This document shows, piece by piece, positions 1 to 11,867 of a stretch of 64,000 bases of DNA. Each line of letters opens with the position of its first letter. The first letter of the stretch is position 1. Both the position numbers and the translations under genes were made by a program. Under the pieces are notes generated by a model that did not search any database, had not been told where the DNA came from, and saw only the letters and a program-made list of their open reading frames with translations. Origin of the DNA: Azospirillum lipoferum 4B (lineage in GTDB: Bacteria; Pseudomonadota; Alphaproteobacteria; Azospirillales; Azospirillaceae); contig NC_016622.1 in the NCBI RefSeq assembly GCF_000283655.1, forward strand, positions 2,678,501 to 2,742,500, given 5' to 3'.

Positions 1-22
1 CGGGGGCGGGAGAGGGTGCCCC

Positions 23-1405
23 TTACCCCCGCAGAACCGGCACCGCGGCGTCGAGCGCCTTGGTCAGCCGGTCGAAGGTCTCGTGGATTTCCGCCTCGGT
101 GATGACCAGCGGCGGGCAGAGCGCGATGGAATCGCCCATGGCGCGGACAATCAGCCCATTGTCCTGGGCCAGCCCGTTGACCAGCGCACCGGCGCGGCCG
201 GGCGGGTCGAAGGGCATTTTGGTCGCCTTGTCCGCCACCAGCTCCAGCGCGCCGATCAGGCCGGTGCCGCGGGCCTCGCCGACCAGCGGATGCGCCGCCA
301 GCGCCTTCAGACGGTTCTGGAACGCCGGGGCGACCGAGCGGACATGGCCGACGATGTCGCGCTCCTCGTAGATCTTCAGCGTTTCCAGCGCCACCGCCGC
401 CGCCACCGGATGGGCGGAATAGGTGTAGCCATGGCCGAAGGTGCCGATCTTCCGGCTCTCGTCGACGCAGGCGCGATAGATGGCGTCCGTCACCATGACG
501 GCGGAGATCGGCAGATAGCCCGACGACAGCTGCTTGGCGCAGGTCAGAATGTCCGGCTGCATGCCCATGGTCTGGCTGCCCCAGAAATTGCCGGTGCGGC
601 CGAAGCCGCAGATCACCTCGTCGGCGACCAGCAGGATGTCGTATTTCTTCAACACCGGCTGGATCTTGGCGAAATAGGTCGCGGGCGGCACCACGACGCC
701 GCCGGCACCCATGATCGGCTCGGCAAACATGGCGGCGATGGTGTCCGGCCCCTCGGCCAGGATCAGCGCCTCCAGCTGTTCGGCCAAGCGGGTGGCGAAG
801 GCCTCTTTGCTCTCGCCCTCAAGCCCGTTGCGGTAATGGTGCGGGCAGTCGCCGTGAATGATGCGGGCGATCGGCAGGTCGAAGTCGCGGTGGTTGTTGG
901 GCAGCCCGGTCAGGCTGGCGGTCGCCACCGTCACGCCGTGATAGGCGCGCTGGCGCGACAGGATCTTCTTCTTCTCCGGCCGGCCGAGCGCGTTGTTGTA
1001 GTACCAGATCAGCTTGATCGCGGTGTCGTTGGCTTCCGACCCCGAATTGGCGAAGAAGACCTTCGACATCGGCACCGGCGCCAGCCCGATCAGCTTTTCC
1101 GCCAGATCGATGCCGGGCTCGTGCGACTTGTGGCCGAAGATGTGATAGCTGGACAGCTGCCGCATCTGCTTGGCCGCCGCCTGCACCAGCCGCTCCTCCC
1201 CCCAGCCGAGCGAGACGCACCACAGGCTGGCCATGCCCTCGATGTAATCCCGGCCGCCGTCGTCGAAGACGCGCACGCCCTCACCGCGCTCGATGATCAT
1301 CGGCCCCTGCGTCTCGTGGACGTCCAGGTTGGTGTAGGGATGGAGGATGAAGGCCTTGTCGCGGCTGGCCGCGGAGTTGCCGGCGGTGCTGACGGGAGCG
1401 GTCAT
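23..1405 (-). CDS. Class III (omega-amino acid:pyruvate type) aminotransferase
   Basis: A 460-residue PLP-dependent fold-type I transaminase of the class III family, which moves an amino group from an omega-amine or beta/gamma-amino acid to a keto acid, usually pyruvate. Visible landmarks are the cofactor-phosphate segment SGSEAND at residues 121-127, the PLP-ring Asp in VADEV at about 262, and the Schiff-base Lys in CAKQLSSGYLP at residue 291, followed by the FGHGYTYSAHP segment. Length matches the family. A GGAAG-like ribosome site lies upstream of the ATG. It is transcribed toward the window edge and separated from clpB by a gap holding a long dyad (1460-1502). The exact amine substrate (beta-alanine, GABA, putrescine, taurine) cannot be read from the sequence. 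Confidence 0.93.
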   Translation of the reverse strand: MTAPVSTAGNSAASRDKAFILHPYTNLDVHETQGPMIIERGEGVRVFDDGGRDYIEGMASLWCVSLGWGEERLVQAAAKQMRQLSSYHIFGHKSHEPGIDLAEKLIGLAPVPMSKVFFANSGSEANDTAIKLIWYYNNALGRPEKKKILSRQRAYHGVTVATASLTGLPNNHRDFDLPIARIIHGDCPHHYRNGLEGESKEAFATRLAEQLEALILAEGPDTIAAMFAEPIMGAGGVVVPPATYFAKIQPVLKKYDILLVADEVICGFGRTGNFWGSQTMGMQPDILTCAKQLSSGYLPISAVMVTDAIYRACVDESRKIGTFGHGYTYSAHPVAAAVALETLKIYEERDIVGHVRSVAPAFQNRLKALAAHPLVGEARGTGLIGALELVADKATKMPFDPPGRAGALVNGLAQDNGLIVRAMGDSIALCPPLVITEAEIHETFDRLTKALDAAVPVLRG

Positions 1406-1459
1406 GGAAGGTGGCTTCCTGTTCGGGCGTTCGGGTGCATTGCTCCGCCGTCCGCGAGG

Positions 1460-1502
1460 GATCGGCGGAAACTGTTCGATATGTTAAACAGTTCCGCCGA
1501 TC
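1460..1502. promoter_or_regulatory. Long imperfect dyad upstream of the aminotransferase (operator or terminator)
   Basis: Two arms of 17 and 16 bases (1460-1476 and 1487-1502) are complementary except for one extra A, around a 10-base AT-rich centre. The core reads AACTGTT-N10-AACAGTT on the minus strand. It sits about 55 bases upstream of the aminotransferase ATG and about 70 bases after the clpB stop. There is no T-run after it on the minus strand, so an operator for a dimeric regulator is at least as likely as a clpB terminator. Confidence 0.5.
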
Positions 1503-1570
1503 ATACGCACAGTTCACCCACCCGACAAAGCCGCGTCGCAGTCATCGGTGCAATGCGGCGGGCACAGACG

Positions 1571-4174
<2,604 letters not shown>

Positions 4175-4277
4175 GATGCTCCCCTATCTCCCGCCGACCG
4201 TCCGCGAGGCAGCCCGGTCAACTCGATTCCCTTGCCCGATCCACGCAAATGTGCGATCCGCAAGAATGCTGCCGGAG

Positions 4278-4305
4278 ATGTAGGCAGGGCCGGAGGTCAT
4301 GCAAG
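4278..4305 (-). promoter_or_regulatory. Candidate sigma-32 (RpoH) promoter of clpB
   Basis: Read on the minus strand, CTTG (4305-4302) is followed after 17 bases by CCTACAT (4284-4278). The alphaproteobacterial heat-shock consensus as I know it is CTTG-N17/18-CYTATNT, so the -10 has one mismatch. It would give a leader of roughly 95 bases before the clpB ATG. The gene's function supports the call; no other CTTG in this 311-base gap has a matching -10. Confidence 0.5.
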
Positions 4306-4485
4306 ACCATCGGCATAGAAAGGTTATCGCAGGAGAAATCCCGCCTCCCAGCCTTCCCCAGGACCGCGTAGGACCGGGAAAAAGGGGTAGCTCGCGACCC
4401 GCCGATTGCCCCCCTACACGGCACGCGCCCGGCCCGGCTAGACTTCCGCCCGCCCGCCGTCCACGGGTCCTTCCGGATTCCCATC

Positions 4486-5055
4486 ATGACCGATTTGGCC
4501 GCCTCCAGCACCAGCCCACGCGCCAGCACCGACACGAAAGCTTCGCCGATCCCAGCCCACCACGCCACGCCCCGGACCATGATGGCCCGACTGCTCCGTC
4601 TCGCCTGGACCCTGCGCGGGGTCTGGCACCGGATCGCCCGGCCGCTGACCATGGGGGTGCGGGCGATCATCATCGACGACTCGGACCCGGCCGCCCCCTG
4701 TGTTCTGCTGATCCGCCACAGCTATGTCGATGGCTGGCACTTCCCCGGCGGCGGTGTCGGGCGGGGGGAGACGCTGGCCGACGCCATGCGGCGGGAGGTG
4801 CGGGAGGAGGTCGGGTTGATCGCCGACCGCCCCGCTCAGCCTTTCGGCATCTATGCCCGCTTCCGCAACGGCGCGAGCGACCATGTGGCGGTCTATGTCG
4901 TGCGCGGCTGGAGCGGCACGCCGAAGGCGGACGGGGTCGAGATCGTCGAGACCCGGTTCTTTCCGCTCGACCGGCTCCCGGCGGACCTGTCGCCGGCCAC
5001 CGGGCGCCGGCTGGAGGAATTTCTGGGGCGCCGCCCGGTCGCCGAACGCTGGTAA
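4486..5055 (+). CDS. Nudix hydrolase
   Basis: A 189-residue protein whose Nudix box, GX5EX7REVREEVGL, runs from residue 89 to 111 with every consensus acidic residue present. Nudix enzymes hydrolyse nucleoside diphosphates linked to another moiety. The substrate here is unknown. The core starts near residue 55 (VRAIIIDD); the first 30 residues are Ser/Thr/Pro-rich and low in structure, so translation may begin at Met32 or Met33, which would leave a short hydrophobic helix (ARLLRLAWTLRGVWHRI) before the domain. It is divergent from clpB and stands alone. Confidence 0.9.
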   Translation: MTDLAASSTSPRASTDTKASPIPAHHATPRTMMARLLRLAWTLRGVWHRIARPLTMGVRAIIIDDSDPAAPCVLLIRHSYVDGWHFPGGGVGRGETLADAMRREVREEVGLIADRPAQPFGIYARFRNGASDHVAVYVVRGWSGTPKADGVEIVETRFFPLDRLPADLSPATGRRLEEFLGRRPVAERW

Positions 5056-5184
5056 AGGCACCAGATTAGGGGGTGGAGCGGGCGGTCCGGGTTGCTACCG
5101 GCCGCCTTTCCCCCAGCCGCAGCGTGAGAAACAGGCACCGCATCGGTTGACAGGGACGCTCCCACCCTCTCATTGTGCAGTGCA

Positions 5185-5946
5185 ATGAAAACCACACTGA
5201 CCGCCATCCGCCGCTATCCCGTCAAGGGCATGAGCGGCCAGGACCTGACCGCCACCGACCTGACCGCCGGACAGGCGATCCCGCTCGACCGCCGTTACGG
5301 CCTGCTGCACGGCCCGGCCGCGCTGGACAGCGAGACGGAGGGCTGGCGCCTGCCGTCCGACTTCTTCACGCTGGACCGCACGGAAAAGCTGGCGGCGCTG
5401 CAGACCGAGTTCGACGAGGAGACGCACGCGCTGGTCATCCGCCGCGGCGGCCGGCAGGTGTCGCGCGGCCGGCTGGACCAGCCGATGGGCCGCACGCTTC
5501 TGGAACAGTTCTTCGCCGCCTATCTGGCCGGCATCGTCCCCGGCATGCCGCGGCTGATCGAGGCGCAGCACGGCGCCTTCGGCGACAGCGAGGAGCCGTC
5601 GGTCACCCTGCTGAACCTCGCCAGCCTGCGCGACGTCGAGGAGCGGATCGCCAAGCAGCCGGTCGATCCCCGCCGCCTGCGCGCCAACCTGCTGCTGGAC
5701 GGCATCGATCCGTGGGCGGAGCGCGGCTGGATCGGCCGGACCCTGACCATCGGCGATGCGACGCTGGAGGTGGTGGAGGCGCTGGACTGCACGCCCGGCA
5801 ACGATGTGAACCCGGACAGCGGCATCGCCGACCTCAGCCTGCCGACCATCATGGAGCGGGGGTATGGCCACAGCCAGATCCTGCTGCGCGCCCGGGTGAC
5901 CGGCGGCGGCCGGATCGCAGTGGGCGATCCGGTCACGCCGGCCTGA
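5185..5946 (+). CDS. MOSC domain-containing protein
   Basis: A 253-residue protein with the N-terminal MOSC_N beta-barrel signature (IRRYPVKGMSGQDL) followed by a MOSC domain. MOSC domains, related to the molybdenum-cofactor sulfurase C-terminus, bind and transfer sulfur to Moco or other acceptors, and YcbX/YiiM-type members reduce N-hydroxylated compounds. The conserved Cys expected in the MOSC domain is present (ALDCTPGNDVNP). The ATG at 5185 is preferred to an in-frame TTG four codons earlier because family members start with MKTT-like sequence directly before the first beta-strand. No partner genes are adjacent. Confidence 0.85.
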   Translation: MKTTLTAIRRYPVKGMSGQDLTATDLTAGQAIPLDRRYGLLHGPAALDSETEGWRLPSDFFTLDRTEKLAALQTEFDEETHALVIRRGGRQVSRGRLDQPMGRTLLEQFFAAYLAGIVPGMPRLIEAQHGAFGDSEEPSVTLLNLASLRDVEERIAKQPVDPRRLRANLLLDGIDPWAERGWIGRTLTIGDATLEVVEALDCTPGNDVNPDSGIADLSLPTIMERGYGHSQILLRARVTGGGRIAVGDPVTPA

Positions 5947-5980
5947 ACTTTCAGATATCCAGCCTCAGGAACGCGAGGCG

Positions 5981-6427
5981 TCAGGCGTTGACGGCCGCCC
6001 GTTCCTCGCCGTCCGTCTCGTCCTCGCCCTGCTGGTCGTCATCGTCGCCGGCCTGCGAGGACCCTTGCTGCTGGTGGCCGTGCCCGATGCTGGGCTGGCC
6101 GCCGCGCTGGCGGTTTTCCGATTCCTGGATCTGGTTGATGATGCGCAGGTAATGCTCCGCATGCTGCAGGTAGTTTTCCGCCTGCACGCGGTCGCCGGAC
6201 GACATCGCGTCGCGGGCCAGCGCCTGATACTTTTCCTGCACCTGCCACGCATTGCCGCGGATGCGGACATCCGGACCGTTGCTGTCGAAGGTCTGGTGAC
6301 GCAGCGGAACGTTCTGGCGCCGGCCGGCACCACCGCCGCCCCCGCCCCCGCCACCACCGCCGCCGCTGCCCCCGCCGCCGCTGTTGCCACGACCACGCGA
6401 ACGCCTGGAGTTCGGTCCCTGTCTCAT
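5981..6427 (-). CDS. DUF4167 domain-containing protein
   Basis: A 148-residue basic N-terminus plus a DUF4167 core (about 38-105: NVPLRHQTFDSNGPDVRIRG... and the helical AQENYLQHAEHYLRI-type stretch) and an acidic Gln/Asp-rich tail. The family is alphaproteobacterial and typically sits beside prmC, as here. Residues 15-35 are almost pure glycine, encoded by a run of GGN codons that could vary in length. The function is not established. The Arg/Gly-rich N-terminus suggests nucleic-acid binding, which is inference only. Confidence 0.88.
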   Translation of the reverse strand: MRQGPNSRRSRGRGNSGGGGSGGGGGGGGGGGGAGRRQNVPLRHQTFDSNGPDVRIRGNAWQVQEKYQALARDAMSSGDRVQAENYLQHAEHYLRIINQIQESENRQRGGQPSIGHGHQQQGSSQAGDDDDQQGEDETDGEERAAVNA

Positions 6428-6710
6428 TCGGCTCTTAAGGCCCCATGCAAGAGAAGTGCAGTCCCCGGAACGCTCCGGCGGCCATCCGGCCTTGCGGCCC
6501 GGCCACCGAGCCCGCCATGGACGATTTCCATGGGTCGCTCACGGGGTTCAAACGACGCGTCCGCATCGCGTGCGGCAGGCCATGGCGGTCAGCGCTCGGC
6601 AGAAAACCATCCGAGATTCTTGCTCCGCAGGCCATAGGTTCGCGGTCGTGTACGGCACACTACCCGGCAAAGCCCGGCGATCCAACCGTTTTTTTGGATA
6701 ACCGCCCGCA

Positions 6711-7571
6711 TCACAGGGCTTTCCGTGCCCTGACGCAGCGCTTTACCCCACCGAGGTCACACAGGATCGCGGTTTCCCCCAGCCCCTGCGCCTCGACCAG
6801 AGCCGCCACATCCTCCGCCTGACCCTGCCCGACCTCGAAGGCGGCCAGCCCGCCGGGAACCAGCAGACGCGGCAGCTCGGCGGCGAGGATGCGGTAGGGC
6901 TCCAGCCCGTCCGGCCCGCCGTCCAGCGCACGGAGCGGGTCGTGCTGCCGCACCTCCGGCTCCAGCGTGGCGATGTCGGCGCTGGGGATATAGGGCGGGT
7001 TCGACACCACGATGTCGAAACGATCCTCGATCCCCTTGGCCCAATCGCCGGTCTGGAAGTGGGCGCGGTCCGCCAGCCCATTGCGCTCGGCATTGCCGGC
7101 CGCCCCCTCCACCGCCAGCGGGCTGAGATCGACGCCGAGACCGGTGGCATTCGGCAGCTCCGACAGCAACGCCAGCAGGATGCAACCCGTTCCGGTTCCG
7201 AAATCGATCAGGCGTAGCGGGGATTTCCGGTCGGGAATGGCGGCCAGCACCGCCTCCACCACCGTCTCGGTGTCCGGCCGCGGCTCCAGCGTATCAGGGT
7301 TGAGGGCGAGGTCGATGGTCCAGAACTCCCGGTGCCCCAGGATGCGCCCAACCGGCTCCCGCGCGGCGCGCCGCTCGACCAGCGCCAGGGCACGGGCGGC
7401 ATCGGCGTCGGAGATGACTTGTTCGGCTTTCGTAACGAAGTCGGTGCGGGTGAGCGTCAGCGCATGTTCCAGCAGGTAGCGGGCGTCGAGCTCCGGCGTA
7501 TCGACGCCGGCCTCGCGCAGGCGCATCTCGGCTCGGGCGCGCAGGGTGCGGAGGTTCATGGATGCGACCAT
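6711..7571 (-). CDS. prmC: Release factor glutamine methyltransferase PrmC
   Basis: N5-glutamine methyltransferase (286 residues) that methylates the GGQ glutamine of peptide-release factors RF1 and RF2. An N-terminal helical domain (about 1-90) precedes the Rossmann methyltransferase with the SAM-binding loop DFGTGTG (123-129) and the substrate-glutamine motif NPPY (191-194). Its substrate gene prfA lies just upstream on the same strand, although a DUF559 gene on the opposite strand now separates them. The start at 7571 has AGGAAG at a good distance; an internal ATG four codons later is possible. Confidence 0.97.
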   Translation of the reverse strand: MVASMNLRTLRARAEMRLREAGVDTPELDARYLLEHALTLTRTDFVTKAEQVISDADAARALALVERRAAREPVGRILGHREFWTIDLALNPDTLEPRPDTETVVEAVLAAIPDRKSPLRLIDFGTGTGCILLALLSELPNATGLGVDLSPLAVEGAAGNAERNGLADRAHFQTGDWAKGIEDRFDIVVSNPPYIPSADIATLEPEVRQHDPLRALDGGPDGLEPYRILAAELPRLLVPGGLAAFEVGQGQAEDVAALVEAQGLGETAILCDLGGVKRCVRARKAL

Positions 7572-7618
7572 TCTACAACTTCCTCAACCACACATACGTC
7601 TTCATACTCGCCTCAAAT

Positions 7619-7657
7619 CCCCTCTCCCGCGAAGCGGGGGAGGGTTAGGGAGGGGGC
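7619..7657 (+). repeat. REP-like GC-rich palindromic repeat, copy 1
   Basis: A 39-base element: CCCTCTCCCGC, a short loop, GCGGGGGAGGG, then TTAGGGAGGGGGC. The same element occurs inverted at 8010-8050 and as an inverted pair at 35242-35280 and 35304-35343. This copy lies just upstream of the DUF559 gene. Confidence 0.8.
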
Positions 7658-7672
7658 ATACGCCGACGCCAC

Positions 7673-8071
7673 ATGCCACGCGCCAAGAAAACCGCGCTCA
7701 CTCAAGCTCGCTCCATGCGCCGCGTCCCGACCGATGCAGAACGCAAGCTCTGGAGTCTGCTGCGCCGTCGGCAAATCCGTGGATGGTACTTCCGACGCCA
7801 GCACCCCATTCCGCCCTACATCGCCGACTTCGCCTGCATCGAAGCGAAGCTGGTAGTCGAGGTCGATGGCGGACAGCATGCCGAGTCCTCGTATGATGCT
7901 GTGCGGGACCGACAGATGAGGCATGCTGGCTGGCGGGTGATGCGCTTTTGGAACACCGATGTGCTCGGCAATCCGGAGGGTGTGGCGCGCATGATCTGGG
8001 AAGCGCTTGGCCCCCTCCCCGACCCTCCCCCGCCTTCGGCGGGAGAGAGAGATTGGGGCGACGCCTCGTAA
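7673..8071 (+). CDS. DUF559 (Vsr-like endonuclease fold) protein
   Basis: A 132-residue protein with the DUF559 signature: TDAERKLWSLLRRRQIRGWYFRRQHPIPPYIADFAC region, the acidic VVEVDGGQH motif, and a C-terminal segment RHAGWRVMRFWNTDVLGN. DUF559 belongs to the PD-(D/E)XK / Vsr-related nuclease fold, and the D and E-x-D residues fit catalytic positions. The biological role of the family is unknown. The gene lies on the opposite strand between prmC and prfA, its stop only four bases from the prfA stop, and is flanked by inverted copies of a REP-like repeat. Its last residues (PDPPPPSAGERDWG) are encoded by the downstream repeat copy. No good ribosome site precedes ATG 7673; Met15 is an alternative. 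Confidence 0.85.
   Translation: MPRAKKTALTQARSMRRVPTDAERKLWSLLRRRQIRGWYFRRQHPIPPYIADFACIEAKLVVEVDGGQHAESSYDAVRDRQMRHAGWRVMRFWNTDVLGNPEGVARMIWEALGPLPDPPPPSAGERDWGDAS
8010..8050 (-). repeat. REP-like GC-rich palindromic repeat, copy 2
   Basis: Inverted copy of the element at 7619-7657 (stem CCCGCC-TTC-GGCGGG with flanking GGGAGGG/CCCTCCC blocks). It overlaps the 3' end of the DUF559 gene and supplies its proline-rich tail and stop region. Confidence 0.8.
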
Positions 8072-8075
8072 CGCC

Positions 8076-9135
<1,060 letters not shown>

Positions 9136-9161
<26 letters not shown>

Positions 9162-10482
9162 GTCGCTCGTCCTTATCCCGTTCAGTCTCTTCGGCCCCAT
9201 CGCAGGCCATACCGTCCCGCCCGACCCTGTCCAGCCCGAACAGCCGGAACATCAGCCGCTCGGCCGCGGCCCGTTCGGCCAGCCCCTCGCCGCTGCCGTC
9301 GGCGGCCAGCGCACGCAGCGCCTCCGACGGGGCGTGCAGCAGCCGGTTGAGCAGCAGCCGCGTCGCCGACGCCGCGTCCAGATCGCCGTGCCCGGCCAGC
9401 AGGCGCCGCCGTTCCGCCTCGAAATGGCTGCGGAGCGCCGCCACGGCAGGCACCGCGGCGCGTTCCGCCCGGTCGCGGGCAAAGGCGGCCACCGCCTCGT
9501 CCACGATCATCCAGGCGGCCTGGGTCGCCGCCTCGCGCCCGACGCGGCCCTGCAGAGCCACCCGCTCCAGATCGGCCAGATCATAGACGAAGGCGCCGTC
9601 CATGCCCGCCACCGCCGGATCGACATCGGCCGGGATGGCGGCATCGACCACGAAGACCGGACGGCGGCGGCGGCGCTTCAGCACCGCCTCCATCATCGGA
9701 GCCGTGAGGATATAGCGCCCGAGGCCGGCTGCGGCCACCAGGATATCGGCGCCGGTCATCGCCGTCTCCAGCTCGGCCCAGGGGGAGAAATGCCCGTCCA
9801 GCCGCCGCGCCGCCGCTTCCGCCCGCCGGTCCACCGGGGCTGCGACCGTCAGCCGCGGCAGCCCGGCGTCGCGCAGCCCCTCCAGCACCAGGGCGCCCAT
9901 GTCGCCCAGCCCCAGCAGCAGGGCGCCGCAGCGCCGGATGTCGCCGTGCAGGTCGCGCGCCACCTGGATGGCGGCGGCGGCCAGCGAGGTGGCGCCCTCC
10001 GCGATGGGCGTCTCGCTGCGCACCCGCTTGGCGGCGGCATAGGCGGCCTGCAGCACCGCCTCCAGCTCCGGCCCGGTCATCCCGGCGCCGGCGGCGCTGC
10101 GGTGGGCGGCCTTCAGCTGGCCCAGGATATGCGGTTCGCCGACGATCTGGCTGTCGAGCGAGCAGGCCACCGCGAACAGGTGGCGCACCGCGTCGATGCC
10201 GGTGCGGGTGTAGAGCTGCGGCGCCAGATCGGATGTCGGCAGGCCGACGCGGTCGGCCATCGCCTCGGCGATTGCCAGCGCCGCCTCGTTCGGGCGCTCG
10301 TGGACCGCCTGAACCTCCACCCGGTCGCAGGTGCTGAGCCACACCGCCTGCCCCACGCCCGCGGCGCGCAGCCGCTCCAGCATGCCCGCCACTTCCGCCT
10401 CGTCGGTGGACAGGCGGTCGCGGACCGCGCCGGAACAGGTCCGGTGGCTGGCGCCGATGACGAGGTAGGAGGTGGTGGTCAC
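9136..10482 (-). CDS. hemA: Glutamyl-tRNA reductase
   Basis: NADPH-dependent reductase (448 residues) of the C5 route to 5-aminolevulinate, converting glutamyl-tRNA(Glu) to glutamate-1-semialdehyde. The N-terminal catalytic domain has the nucleophile in STCDRVE (Cys about residue 52) and the conserved [16 protein letters not shown]; the NADPH Rossmann loop is LLLGLGDMG near 190; a helical dimerisation domain ([10 protein letters not shown]) closes it. The residue after the nucleophile is Asp rather than the usual Asn. Most alphaproteobacteria make ALA by the C4 (ALA synthase) route, so this gene is notable. It overlaps prfA by 26 bases. Confidence 0.93.
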
Positions 10483-10519
10483 GCCTGGGGTCGCTGTCCC
10501 TGCTTAAATCGGGGGCAGC

Positions 10520-11701
10520 TTACTCCGCGGCGGGGGCCACGTCTCGGGTGGTTTCTCGGATGGTTTCCGCTTCGGCGGCTTCCGCCGCTGCGTCCGATGC
10601 GGCCTTCGCCGCTTCGATCTCCGCCGCCTTCTTCTCGACCAGACCGACCAGATGCTGGACGATGTCCTGGTCCTTCAGCCGGTGGTCGGTGACGCCGGAC
10701 AGATAGACCTGATGGGTGTTGTTGCCGCCGCCGGTCAGGCCGATGTCGGTCTCCCGCGCCTCGCCCGGGCCGTTCACGACGCAGCCGATCACCGACAGGG
10801 TCAGCGGCGTGGTGATGTGGGCCAGCTTCTGCTCCAGCAGCTCCACCGTCTTGATGACGTTGAAGTTCTGCCGCGCGCAGCTGGGGCAGGAGATGACGGT
10901 GACGCCGCGGCGGCGCAGGCCCAGCGACTTCAGGATGTCGTAGCCGACCAGGACCTCTTCCGCCGGATCGGCCGACAGCGAGACGCGCAGCGTGTCGCCG
11001 ATGCCCGACCACAGCAGCATGCCGAGCCCGATGGAGGATTTCACCGTGCCGGCGCGCAGGCCGCCCGCCTCGGTGATGCCGATGTGCAGAGGATAGTCGC
11101 AGGCCTCGGCCAGCCCCTGATAGGCGGCGACGGCCAGGAAGGCATCCGATGCCTTCACCGAGATCTTGAACTCGCGGAAGTCGTTGTCTTCCAGGATCCT
11201 GGCGTGGTTCAGCGCGCTTTCGACCATCGCCTCCGGGCAGGGCTCGCCGTATTTCTCCAGCAGATCCTGCTCCAGCGAGCCGGCATTGACGCCGATGCGC
11301 ATCGAACAGCCGTGATCCTTGGCCGCCTTCACCACCTCGCGCACCCGCTCGGCCGAGCCGATGTTGCCGGGGTTGATGCGCAGGCAGGCCGCCCCGCTCT
11401 CCGCCGCCTCGATGGCGCGCTTGTAGTGGAAATGGATGTCGGCGACGATCGGCACCTTCACCTGCCGGACGATGTCCTTCAGCGCCAGCGCCGACTCGCG
11501 GTCGGGGCAGGAGACGCGGACTATGTCGGCCCCCACCCGCTCCGCCGCCTGGATCTGCTCCACCGTCGCCTTGACGTCGGTGGTCGGCGTGTTGGTCATG
11601 GTCTGGACCGAGATCGGCGCATCGCCGCCGACCAACACGTTGCCGACGCGAATCTGGCGCGATTTGCGGCGGAGGATCTGGCGGTAGGCGCGCACGGTCA
11701 T
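10520..11701 (-). CDS. ispG: 4-hydroxy-3-methylbut-2-enyl diphosphate synthase IspG
   Basis: Iron-sulfur enzyme of the MEP isoprenoid pathway that converts 2-C-methyl-D-erythritol 2,4-cyclodiphosphate to HMBPP. The TIM-barrel part opens with [15 protein letters not shown] and the C-terminal [4Fe-4S] site shows [12 protein letters not shown] and [11 protein letters not shown]. At 393 residues it exceeds E. coli IspG (372) by an Ala/Glu-rich tail (about 365-393) that looks dispensable. A 17-base tandem repeat stands about 115-155 bases upstream. The hemA start follows 37 bases after its stop, so they may be co-transcribed. Confidence 0.97.
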   Translation of the reverse strand: MTVRAYRQILRRKSRQIRVGNVLVGGDAPISVQTMTNTPTTDVKATVEQIQAAERVGADIVRVSCPDRESALALKDIVRQVKVPIVADIHFHYKRAIEAAESGAACLRINPGNIGSAERVREVVKAAKDHGCSMRIGVNAGSLEQDLLEKYGEPCPEAMVESALNHARILEDNDFREFKISVKASDAFLAVAAYQGLAEACDYPLHIGITEAGGLRAGTVKSSIGLGMLLWSGIGDTLRVSLSADPAEEVLVGYDILKSLGLRRRGVTVISCPSCARQNFNVIKTVELLEQKLAHITTPLTLSVIGCVVNGPGEARETDIGLTGGGNNTHQVYLSGVTDHRLKDQDIVQHLVGLVEKKAAEIEAAKAASDAAAEAAEAETIRETTRDVAPAAE

Positions 11702-11814
11702 CTCAGGTCAGCCTCTGGACAGCGAAAGCGGTGGCCGGGAGCCGCATCCTAGCGCAGCCGGCGTCAGGCCAGAAGTGCGCTCCTGCGCCCCGGTTTCAAG
11801 ATCGGGTATTCATG

Positions 11815-11855
11815 CCATGCATTTGAGTGGGCCATGCATTTAAGCGGCCCATGCA
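11815..11855. repeat. 17-bp tandem repeat upstream of ispG
   Basis: Two adjacent 17-base units, CCATGCATTTGAGTGGG (11815-11831) and CCATGCATTTAAGCGGC (11832-11848), differ at three positions; a third copy begins at 11849 but keeps only CCATGCA. It lies between the RodZ-like gene stop and the ispG start, in the region where an ispG promoter would be. Confidence 0.75.
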
Positions 11856-11867
11856 GGATGGCAGGGC

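Noticed and set aside
7619-8050. The GC-rich repeats as a CRISPR array
   Set aside because: Only four copies in two places, palindromic, variable, and without regular spacers or cas genes.
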